DNA from: JASFRI01 sp050115015
GTDB lineage: Bacteria > Acidobacteriota > Polarisedimenticolia > CBDVAL01
Direction: 5' to 3'
NCBI GenBank assembly: GCA_050115015.1
Contig: JASFRI010000080.1
Span: 1 to 12,723 of the forward strand
Length of the DNA stretch: 12,723 bases
Under the pieces are notes generated by a model that saw nothing but the letters and a program-made list of their open reading frames with translations, ran no database searches and was not told the origin of the DNA. Shown piece after piece: positions 1-5,574 of the stretch; position 1 is the first letter of the stretch; the number at the start of each line of letters is the position of its first letter. The translations under genes were made by a program, and so were the position numbers.

Positions 1-233
1 GGGAGGCCTGCGGGGGCGCGCATCTGAACGCCTACGCGCGGGCCGGGACGGCACCGATGCGCGAGCTCGAGCGCGCGGGGATCAGCCGCCTCAGCCTGGG
101 ACCGGGGCTGCTCAAGGCCAGCCTGACGGCAATGCGGGACGTCGTGGAGACCCTGCGGGACTACGGTCCGTACGACCGATTCACCACGGACGCGATGTCC
201 TCCGAGGAGGCGGAGAGCTACATCCGCCGTTGA
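1..233 (+). CDS. Isocitrate lyase/PEP mutase family protein, C-terminal part (5' truncated by window edge)
   Basis: The reading frame is open from base 3 and ends at TGA 231-233, giving 76 residues of a C-terminus. It contains LNAYARAGTAP, then MRELERAGISRLSLGPGLL, then a helix running into RDVVETLRDYG. The pattern (L/A)xxGxxRxSLGPxLxxA followed by an amphipathic helix is typical of the last strand and helices of the PEP mutase/isocitrate lyase TIM barrel (carboxyvinyl-carboxyphosphonate phosphorylmutase-like proteins). The family cleaves or forms C-C or P-C bonds in oxaloacetate- or isocitrate-like acids. The catalytic residues lie upstream of the window, so the substrate cannot be named. 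The gene converges on the Sec-peroxiredoxin gene with only 9 bp between the stops. The family call rests on one motif. Confidence 0.6.
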   Translation, partial: EACGGAHLNAYARAGTAPMRELERAGISRLSLGPGLLKASLTAMRDVVETLRDYGPYDRFTTDAMSSEEAESYIRR

Positions 234-242
234 CGGCGCCGC

Positions 243-773
243 TCATTCGCGCGCCGGGATCCCCAGCTCCCGCAGGCGTGCCGCGACGTCCTCCCCCGCC
301 GAGCGTGGACTGACGTCCCGGTCCACGTGAAGGATCGTCCCGTCCCTGCCGATGTAGACCGTGTGCCGGGCGGGGTACCGGGAATCGCCGGAGAGGACGC
401 CGTAGGCCCGGGCGACCTCCAGCCCGGGATCGCTCAGGATCGGGTAGTCCAGGTCCAGCGACTCGGCGAACTTCCGGTTCGTCTCGGCATCATCACAGCT
501 GGCCGCGAAGTACGCGACCTGGAACTTCCGGAGCGCGTCCCCGCTCTCCCGGAGCGAGGTGCATTCGGCGGTTCACCCACCGGTGAAGGCCTTCGGGAAC
601 CAGGCGATCACCACCGCGCTTTTCCCGCGGTAATCCTCCAGGCGGTAGGTCTCCCCGTCGGATCCGGGGAGCTCGAAGTCCGGTGCCACATCCCCCACCT
701 CCAGCGCGATGGCGGCGGTGGCGAGGAGCGCCGTTGCCAGCAGGGCCGCCGTGCGGCTCGTTTGTTCACGCAT
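243..773 (-). CDS. Selenocysteine-containing peroxiredoxin (AhpC/TSA-Redoxin family), exported
   Basis: Peroxiredoxins reduce H2O2 and organic or lipid hydroperoxides. Translation from ATG 773 through the TGA at 575-573 gives 176 residues. Residues 1-24 form a signal peptide (hydrophobic AALLATALLATAAIA), then comes VGDVAPDFELPGSDG, the classic peroxiredoxin opening. The active-site segment is WFPKAFTGG-U67-TAEC71. In homologues U67 is the peroxidatic Cys; C71 is a candidate resolving residue, and C93 is another Cys. The frame stays open after TGA for 109 residues with clear family features (VAYFAASCDDAETNRKFAE, YPILSDP, ARAYGV, HTVYIGRDGTI), so the gene is not decayed. The start has a good Shine-Dalgarno (GGAGG, 8 nt before ATG). 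It lies 74 bp after the nicotinate phosphoribosyltransferase stop on the same strand, possibly co-transcribed. A stop at TGA would leave 66 residues without an active site. The fold call is near certain; Sec decoding rests on motif position, downstream conservation and a SECIS-like hairpin. Confidence 0.9.
539..559 (-). promoter_or_regulatory. Putative bacterial SECIS hairpin of the Sec-peroxiredoxin mRNA
   Basis: In the mRNA an 8-bp stem CCUCGCUC/GAGCGGGG (one U-G wobble) closes a 5-nt loop CGGGA. The stem starts 14 nt after the UGA and the loop lies at +22 to +26. Known bacterial SECIS elements are small stem-loops directly after UGA, inside the coding region, with an apical loop roughly 16-37 nt downstream and a G among the first two loop bases. 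Here the second loop base is G. The hairpin would be bound by SelB. Folding was done by eye, and GC-rich coding DNA often forms stems by chance. Confidence 0.65.
573..575 (-). other. In-frame UGA read as selenocysteine (U67 of the peroxiredoxin)
   Basis: On the plus strand this is TCA, read TGA on the minus strand. It follows codons for KAFTGG and precedes TAEC, the position of the peroxidatic cysteine in this redoxin group. One base (TGA to TGC or TGT) separates it from Cys. The coding frame continues unchanged on both sides. Confidence 0.87.
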
Positions 774-847
774 CCACCGTTCCTCCTCGTGGCAGGGCCT
801 CTTCAGACGGGAGTATCCCTGCGGGCCGGCGCCCGTGTCAAACGCCT

Positions 848-2137
848 TCACGGCGCGAGGGACGCGGCGGCCGCCGCCAGCCGCGCGAGGTCCTGCCGCT
901 GCAGGCGGCCCGACTCGATGTAGCGGCGTCCCTGCTTGGCCACCGGAAGGACCACGTCCTCGGTGTACTCGAATCGCCCACCGGCACGATCGTAGAGCTC
1001 GCTCCCCACGCCGTACGCGGCCACCGGAAGGCCCTCCGACTCGAAGCCGCGGATCTTCGCCACCGTCATGCCGCCGGACACGACGATCCGTACGGCGTCG
1101 AACCCCTCCGCGTCGAGGGCGTCCCGCACCGCCCGGACGAGGCGCGCGGTCACGCCGGTGGTCTCCCCCCGGGCGGCCTCCGCGCGCTCGCGGACCGCAC
1201 GGAACACGCTCTCGTCGATCATGTCCGCGGCGGTGTCCAGCCGGACCCCCCACAGCCGCCTCCCCAGGGCCCGGGCCACCTCCAGGGAGGTCCCGACGGA
1301 GTCGTTGTCGAAATCCACGAGGCTCACCGTGGGGAGATCCGGGAAGGTCTCCGCGAACGCGACCGTCGCCCGGACGGTGTCCCCGTCCAGGGCGGCGATC
1401 AGCGCGTGCGGGATCGTGCCGATACCGCGGCTTCCCCACCACTCCCCCTGCTCGTCGGTCGAGACGTTCCGTGCCCCGCCGATCCAGGCCGCATACCCCG
1501 AGCCCGCCTGGCTCTCGTGCCCCTGGTGCCTTGCCCCGAACATCAGTACGGGCTTCCCCGCCGCGGCCTCCACGACCCGGGCCGTGTTCGTGGCGATCAT
1601 CGTCCCGTCCGTGAGCGCTCCGACGAGCAGCGTCTCGAGGTGCGCGAAGGTCCCGAGATCGCCACGAATCTCGACCACCGGTTCGTAGGCCGCGGCCCGC
1701 TCGCCGTCCTGCAGCGAGCGCACCTCCAGATCCACGAATCCGCTCTCCCACAGCCGCGCCAGCTCGGCGGAGACCTCGAATCGGCGGGCATCCACCTGCT
1801 CGTAGTCCCGGTAGTTGCAGCGCGCCAGATTCAGCCACAGGCGGTAGGCCTGCTGCTCGAGCCGCAGGTACTCCTCGAACAGCTCCTCCGCGCGCCGCGC
1901 GTCGCGGTACCGGCCCGTTCCCGCATGGAGAAGCGCCAGCACGTGGTCGACCCCGCAGACCGTGGCGCCTTCCTCCTTCTGGAACAGCTGGACGGTGACC
2001 GGATGCGGCTTCCCCTCGCGGGCAAGGATGCCGCGGGTCCGGTTGAAGTACGTGTCGCTCTTGTAACCGGCGCGGATCTTCTCGAGCGGCAGGCGGAACA
2101 GGTCCGGCGTCAGGCGGGGTCGGCTCGCAGCGGTCAC
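848..2137 (-). CDS. pncB: Nicotinate phosphoribosyltransferase
   Basis: This cytoplasmic enzyme joins nicotinate and PRPP to give nicotinate mononucleotide (ATP-assisted), the entry step of NAD salvage. The product is 429 residues from GTG 2137. It has YKSDTYF near residues 25-31, FGARHQGHE near 200-208, YAAWIGGARNVS and GTIPHALIA in the central barrel, and IVVSGGM (351-357) and YGVGSEL (375-381), the C-terminal phosphate-binding region shared with quinolinate phosphoribosyltransferases. Length and motif order fit the compact bacterial/archaeal NAPRTase type. GTG 2137 is chosen because AAGGAG lies 8 nt upstream; a GTG at 2179 would add 14 residues but has no visible ribosome binding site. It is divergent from the TonB gene, and the Sec-peroxiredoxin follows 74 bp downstream. 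Confidence 0.88.
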   Translation of the reverse strand: MTAASRPRLTPDLFRLPLEKIRAGYKSDTYFNRTRGILAREGKPHPVTVQLFQKEEGATVCGVDHVLALLHAGTGRYRDARRAEELFEEYLRLEQQAYRLWLNLARCNYRDYEQVDARRFEVSAELARLWESGFVDLEVRSLQDGERAAAYEPVVEIRGDLGTFAHLETLLVGALTDGTMIATNTARVVEAAAGKPVLMFGARHQGHESQAGSGYAAWIGGARNVSTDEQGEWWGSRGIGTIPHALIAALDGDTVRATVAFAETFPDLPTVSLVDFDNDSVGTSLEVARALGRRLWGVRLDTAADMIDESVFRAVRERAEAARGETTGVTARLVRAVRDALDAEGFDAVRIVVSGGMTVAKIRGFESEGLPVAAYGVGSELYDRAGGRFEYTEDVVLPVAKQGRRYIESGRLQRQDLARLAAAAASLAP

Positions 2138-2308
2138 GGCTCGGGCTCCTTCAACCTCCGGCCGGGCGGGCGGATCCACCCGGCGGCCAGGTGCACGCGG
2201 ACATTATGCCTGGTTCGGCCGGAGCGGAGCCTGGGCCACAGTCCCCAGGACGGGGTGAACCGGCGCACCGGGACCGACGGAGGGCCCGTCCCGGGGCAGC
2301 ACAAAGGG

Positions 2309-2335
2309 TTTCATTGCAGTAGAATAGATATGGGT
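2309..2335 (+). promoter_or_regulatory. AT-rich patch, possible promoter for the TonB gene
   Basis: The 275-bp divergent region 2138-2412 is GC-rich except for this patch, which includes TAGAAT (2320-2325) and TAGATA (2325-2330), both resembling a -10 hexamer. No convincing -35 box lies 16-18 bp upstream. The patch is about 80 bp before the TonB start codon, a usual leader length. An inverted repeat CCTGGG/CCCAGG with an 8-nt spacer occurs around 2232-2251. No other site is recognisable in the region. Confidence 0.3.
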
Positions 2336-2412
2336 ACCGATCGCGTGTCCGTGGCCCGCCCCTTGCACGGATCCCGATCGAGGAGAGAGGTCGCCCGCCA
2401 CGGAGGTGGGCC

Positions 2413-3183
2413 ATGACAATCCCCGCGAGACGCAGGAACGCCCGCCGGCACCGCGACCGGGAGGGCGCGCGCCGGGAGACCTGCCGCAGCGTGCCGGTGG
2501 AGTCGATCGGCAGCCTCTCCGGAAGCCGGACCGATCAGGAAGGGAAGGAAGCGCGGATCGCTTTGCTCGCCGCGCTCTTGCTCCACCTGCTGCTCATCAC
2601 CGTCACGTTCCCGTCATTCCGCACCGTCCGGACGGAGGCACCGAAACCCGAGAAGATCGTGTACGTGAGTCGGTGGGTGCCGCCACCGCCGGAGCGGCCG
2701 GCGGTGCGCCGCACCGCGCCGCAGCGGGAGCTGGCCGCTCGGCGGATCCCCTGGCCGGACCCGACCCCCGAGGAGCCGGAGCCCATCCAGGAGCCTCTCC
2801 CTGAGCCCGAGCCCATCGAGATCCCACCGGACGTGCAGGTCGTGATCGGCGCGCCCGAACCGCCACCGCTGGCGGACGCGCCACTGCGCGCCGGCTTCGG
2901 CGGCGTCACCTACCCGGTCCTGATCGAGAGCACCAAGGTGCTGCCCCGATACCCGGAGCTGGCCCGCGTCGCGAAGGTCTCCGGGAACGTGATCCTGGAA
3001 GCGGTGGTCCGGAAGGACGGAACGGTCGGCAACCTCAGGGTGCTACGCTCCCCCGCAGCGAACCTGGGGTTCGAGCAGGCGGCGATGGACGCGGTGCGCC
3101 AGTGGCGCTACAAGCCGGGGGTCCAGGACGGACGTCCGGTGGACGTCTACTACACCATCCTCGTCGACTTCGTGATCCAGTGA
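2413..3183 (+). CDS. TonB-family energy transducer
   Basis: TonB proteins pass proton-motive energy from the inner membrane to outer-membrane transporters. The 256-residue product has an unusually long basic N-terminus (1-48), one membrane segment (about 49-66, IALLAALLLHLLLITVTF), a Pro/Glu-rich periplasmic spacer (about 76-150, with PEEPEPIQEPLPEPEPIEIPP) and a TonB C-terminal domain (about 165-256). That domain contains PRYPELARVAKVSGNVILEAVVRKDG and ends in AMDAVRQWRYKPGVQDGRPVDV, the family signature. GGAGGT stands 5 nt before ATG. No exbB, exbD or TonB-dependent receptor is in the window, so it is either an orphan TonB or uses partners encoded elsewhere. The universal stress protein gene follows after 49 bp. 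Confidence 0.9.
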   Translation: MTIPARRRNARRHRDREGARRETCRSVPVESIGSLSGSRTDQEGKEARIALLAALLLHLLLITVTFPSFRTVRTEAPKPEKIVYVSRWVPPPPERPAVRRTAPQRELAARRIPWPDPTPEEPEPIQEPLPEPEPIEIPPDVQVVIGAPEPPPLADAPLRAGFGGVTYPVLIESTKVLPRYPELARVAKVSGNVILEAVVRKDGTVGNLRVLRSPAANLGFEQAAMDAVRQWRYKPGVQDGRPVDVYYTILVDFVIQ

Positions 3184-3204
3184 CCCGACGATGGATGCAG
3201 ACGA

Positions 3205-3220
3205 CGGCCCTCCGGGGCCG
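3205..3220 (+). terminator. Small GC hairpin between TonB and usp genes
   Basis: CGGCCC-TCCG-GGGCCG forms a 6-bp stem with a 4-nt loop. It is not followed by a T tract but runs directly into the GGGAGG Shine-Dalgarno of the next gene. It could be a weak terminator, an mRNA-stability element or a modulator of translation of the downstream gene. It could also be chance in GC-rich DNA. Confidence 0.25.
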
Positions 3221-3232
3221 GGGAGGTGAACC

Positions 3233-3706
3233 GTGAGGGTCCTCCTGGCGGTGGATGGCTCCACGTGCAGCGACGCGGCGGTCGAGAACGTGGCCGCGCG
3301 GCAATGGCCCGCGGGGACGAAGATCCTCGTGTTCTCCGCCTACGAACCGGCACGCCTCATGGCCATGACCGAGACCTGGGCCCCCCCCCAGGGCTTCTAC
3401 GAGACCCTGGAGAAGACCGGCAAGCAGCGCGCCGAGCAGCTGACGGCGCGGGCCTCGGAGCGGCTGCGTGGTGCCTGCGCTCCCGGGGTCGACATCCTGC
3501 AGGAGGTCTCCCGGGGCCTGGCCAAGGAGGTGATCCTCGAGGCGGCCGATCGCTTGGGCGCGGACCTCATCGTGGTCGGCTCCCACGGCTACCAGGGCTG
3601 GAAGCGGATGTGGCTCGGGTCGGTCTCCCACGCGGTCGCGAGCCATGCGCAATGCTCGGTGCTCATCGTGCGTACTGCCCGGGGGACCTCCGAGGGCGGC
3701 GAGTGA
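3233..3706 (+). CDS. Universal stress protein (UspA family), single domain
   Basis: The 157-residue protein starts with MRVLLAVDGSTCSDAA, the first beta strand and nucleotide-contacting loop of the UspA fold. It has GADLIVVGSHG at 109-119, followed by the ATP-binding signature G116-x2-G119-x9-G129-S130, and ends in the final strand CSVLIVRT. The full signature suggests the ATP-binding class, as in MJ0577-like proteins. Such cytoplasmic proteins help cells survive starvation, oxidant or respiratory stress. It starts at GTG 3233 with GGGAGG about 6 nt upstream. The stop is 1 bp from the stop of the convergent barrel gene. Confidence 0.92.
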   Translation: MRVLLAVDGSTCSDAAVENVAARQWPAGTKILVFSAYEPARLMAMTETWAPPQGFYETLEKTGKQRAEQLTARASERLRGACAPGVDILQEVSRGLAKEVILEAADRLGADLIVVGSHGYQGWKRMWLGSVSHAVASHAQCSVLIVRTARGTSEGGE

Positions 3707-3707
3707 A

Positions 3708-4361
3708 CTACGACCCCCAGCGGTAGCCGATGACGAAGGGGAGCATCTCGATCGGCTCCACGTCCACCGGGACATAGTGGTACTTCGCCTCCAGGTAGAT
3801 CTCGGAGCCGCTGGGGAGCCGGAAGCTCAGCCCAAGCCCGGCGTTGTAGCCGATCCCGCTGCTGGTGGAGGAGCCGACGATGTTCTGGCTGACCACCACA
3901 CCCACCGGGGCGCAGAAATCCCACCAGGGATTGCACGCCAGCGCAAGGTCGAGTCCCGTGGGGTTCAGCAGATCGACCTGCCTCCAGTACCATCCCACGC
4001 CCAGGGTGGCGAAGAACCCGACCTTCCCGTGGGTCGCGAGCCGGAGGCCGCCCGCCGCCGACCACACCCGGAGATCGCCGTTCGCCACGCCGAGCGAATC
4101 GAGCTCCCGCTGGCTGACGGAATAGCCGTTGTAGTCGGCACCGACCCAGGCGCCCACCACCTTCACGCGACGCGGCTCGTACGCGATCCCCCCGGAGATG
4201 CTGGGGCCGGAGGTGAACAGCTCGTCCACGATGCCCGTGGAGGCGGCGTAACCGACCCCGACGTTGGGAAACCAGACCCGGGTCCGGTCCAGGACCTGCG
4301 CCTCCACCGGGACGGCGAGCAGCAGGAGCACGGCGATGGCAAGCAGGCTGCGCTTCGGCAT
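3708..4361 (-). CDS. Predicted outer-membrane beta-barrel protein
   Basis: The 217-residue product begins with a signal peptide (MPKRSLLAIAVLLLLAVPVEA, cleaved before Q22). The rest consists of alternating polar/hydrophobic stretches rich in Gly and aromatics, as in small OmpA/OmpW-like barrels: VGVGYAAS, ISGGIAYEP, GGLRLATHGKVGFFATLGVGWYW, IGYNAGLGLSFRLPSGSEIYLEAKYHYV and a C-terminal strand LPFVIGYRW. A loop holds C143 and C150, which could form a disulfide. ATG 4361 has GGAG 9 nt upstream; an in-frame ATG at 4376 adds five residues but lacks a ribosome binding site. It lies 248 bp downstream of the Sec-DsbA gene on the same strand. No specific ligand or transport role can be assigned. Confidence 0.75.
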   Translation of the reverse strand: MPKRSLLAIAVLLLLAVPVEAQVLDRTRVWFPNVGVGYAASTGIVDELFTSGPSISGGIAYEPRRVKVVGAWVGADYNGYSVSQRELDSLGVANGDLRVWSAAGGLRLATHGKVGFFATLGVGWYWRQVDLLNPTGLDLALACNPWWDFCAPVGVVVSQNIVGSSTSSGIGYNAGLGLSFRLPSGSEIYLEAKYHYVPVDVEPIEMLPFVIGYRWGS

Positions 4362-4609
4362 CGAGAGCTTCTCCATGGAACCGTGGCAGGCTAGCCAAGT
4401 TCCGCGGCCGGCGCAACCGGGCCGTGCGTCCGCGTCCATCGCGGCGTGCGCCGTCCATCTCGCGGTGGCGATCCTCTTGCTGGTGCCGGACCGACGGATG
4501 GAGCGGGCCCTGGCCGGTGCCCGCGGGACGGACGGATCGGAACGCCGGTAGCGATCTCGGGAGCCCTGGGGGCGGCTTGCCCGGTCCGGGGCCGCGCCGG
4601 GGCAAAGCG

Positions 4610-5404
4610 TCACATGCCGCGGACCTCCGCCGGGATCGGCTGGCCCTTCTTGGCGAGCTCCTCGTTGATGAGCTTGGCGAACTCCTCGAACGGCTTGGCG
4701 CCTCGCAGGAACCGTCCGTTGATGAAGAACCCCGGCGTGCCGGTCACGCCCATGGAGCTCGCCTCCGCCTTGTCCGCGTCGATGATCTTCTTGTTCTCGA
4801 GGTCCAGCAGGTCCGCCTCGAACCGATCCATGTCCAGTCCCAGTTCCCCGGCATACTGCTTGAGATCGTCGAGCTGTAGCGCCCGCTGGTTGGCGAACAG
4901 CTTGTCGTGGTACTCCCAGAACTTCCCCTGCTTCTGGGCGGCGACCGCCGCCAGGTGGGCGCCCGCCGCGTTCTTGTGCATGTCGAGCGGAAGGTGCTTC
5001 CAGGCAATCCGGACGCGGTCGCCGTAGACCTCCTCGATCCGCTTGAGGGTCGGACCGACCCTCGAACAGAACGGTCACTGGAAGTCGGAGAACTCCGCGA
5101 TGACCACCGGTGCGGATGCCGGGCCGCGGGAGGGCGCATCCCCCGTCCGGACGGAATAGATCCGGGCGGGGTCGGGCCCACGGGACGGGCGCTGCGCCTG
5201 GCGCGGCGCCACCGGCCGCGCGGCCACCTCCCCCAGCCGGGTCTCGATCTGGGACAGCCGGCCATTGACCGTCTCCTGGATCCGGTCGATCTCCCGCCAG
5301 TTCGCGAACGAGATCATCAGGACGCCCACCACGCCCACCAGCGTGGCGATCGCCAGCCGGTCGCTGCCCCGCCCCGGCCCCTGGCTTCGCTGCGCGTTTC
5401 CCAT
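4610..5404 (-). CDS. Selenocysteine-containing DsbA-like thiol-disulfide oxidoreductase, membrane-anchored
   Basis: Read from ATG 5404 through TGA 5077-5075, the product has 264 residues. Residues 17-36 are an N-terminal membrane anchor (LAIATLVGVVGVLMISFANW). A short amphipathic/coiled-coil stretch (about 37-62) and a Pro/Arg-rich linker follow. The DsbA/thioredoxin_4 domain begins near residue 96, with APVVIAEFSDFQ-U110-PFC113. Homologues have CPFC here, so TGA replaces the catalytic first Cys. After it come WKHLPLDMHKNA, a helical insert with FWEYHDKLFANQ, and the cis-proline loop GVTGTPGFFINGR (P224), all intact. The catalytic domain would face the periplasm and oxidise, reduce or isomerise disulfides. 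GGAGAG lies just before ATG. The barrel gene follows on the same strand 248 bp away. A stop at TGA would remove the whole catalytic domain. Confidence 0.9.
5045..5063 (-). promoter_or_regulatory. Putative bacterial SECIS hairpin of the Sec-DsbA mRNA
   Basis: The mRNA forms a perfect 8-bp stem GAGGGUCG/CGACCCUC closing the loop GUC, or a 7-bp stem with loop GGUCC. The stem begins 12 nt after the UGA, and GGUC lies at +19 to +22. As I recall the E. coli fdhF SECIS, its SelB-contacting loop also carries GGUC at the same distance from its UGA, so position and loop sequence both match. Every stem base pair is Watson-Crick. Folding was done by eye. Confidence 0.75.
5075..5077 (-). other. In-frame UGA read as selenocysteine (U110 of the DsbA-like protein)
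   Basis: This is TCA on the plus strand, read TGA on the minus strand. It sits between EFSDFQ and PFC, the exact place of the nucleophilic Cys in the C-P-F-C motif of DsbA-like proteins. The frame continues unbroken to the family's cis-proline loop and a normal C-terminus. Confidence 0.88.
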
Positions 5405-5502
5405 CGTCTCTCCACGTTCCGGACCGGCCGTAGACCAAGCCGTCGGGCCCCACCCGGCCGGACGGGGGGACGGCGGTTCGCCGGGACCGCCCGGCGCGAG
5501 CA

Positions 5503-5519
5503 CCCGGCCCGAGGCCGGG
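5503..5519. repeat. GC-rich inverted repeat between CRTAC1 and Sec-DsbA genes
   Basis: CCCGGCC-CGA-GGCCGGG is a perfect 7-bp inverted repeat with a 3-nt spacer in the 170-bp gap 5405-5574. It lies about 100 bp upstream of the Sec-DsbA start and 56 bp past the CRTAC1 stop. It may help terminate CRTAC1 transcription. No T tract follows on either strand. Confidence 0.4.
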
Positions 5520-5555
5520 CGGCGTTCCGGCAGCCTACACGAACCCGGGCCGCCT

Positions 5556-5573
5556 TGCCGGGACGTCCCGGCA
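5556..5573. terminator. 18-bp perfect palindrome just after the CRTAC1 stop codon
   Basis: TGCCGGGACGTCCCGGCA equals its own reverse complement. It begins 1 bp beyond the TGA (5577-5575) of the minus-strand CRTAC1 gene. As RNA it gives a 7-bp stem with an ACGU loop. The position suggests a transcript-end hairpin. No U tract follows, so intrinsic termination is uncertain; a protein-binding dyad upstream of the Sec-DsbA gene is an alternative. Confidence 0.45.
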
Positions 5574-5574
5574 T

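Noticed and set aside
573..575. Nonsense mutation or pseudogene as explanation for the peroxiredoxin TGA
   Set aside because: The frame is intact and family motifs are conserved on both sides. The stop is TGA, falls exactly on the redox Cys and is followed by a hairpin. A second gene shows the same pattern, so two independent decay events at catalytic Cys codons are unlikely.
573..1838. Long minus-strand reading frame extending the peroxiredoxin upstream
   Set aside because: The upstream part is an Arg/Gly-rich shadow of the nicotinate phosphoribosyltransferase gene. The real start at 773 has a ribosome binding site and a signal peptide.
683..2416. Plus-strand reading frame of 577 codons
   Set aside because: It is antisense to nicotinate phosphoribosyltransferase, with low-complexity composition typical of GC-rich shadow frames.
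4436..4551. Possible small plus-strand peptide with a hydrophobic stretch (VHLAVAILLLVP) in the gap 4362-4609
   Set aside because: No ribosome binding site or convincing start is seen and no homology is recognised. A hydrophobic run can occur by chance in an open GC-rich frame.
4610..4981. Separate short DsbA-fragment gene starting at the ATG at 4981
   Set aside because: It would lack the active-site motif and first strand of the fold. The same frame continues upstream through UPFC to an anchored N-terminus with a ribosome binding site.
5405..5574. tRNA-like or selC-like structure in the gap upstream of the Sec-DsbA gene
   Set aside because: The inverted repeats do not form a cloverleaf; no anticodon arm or T-loop consensus is found.
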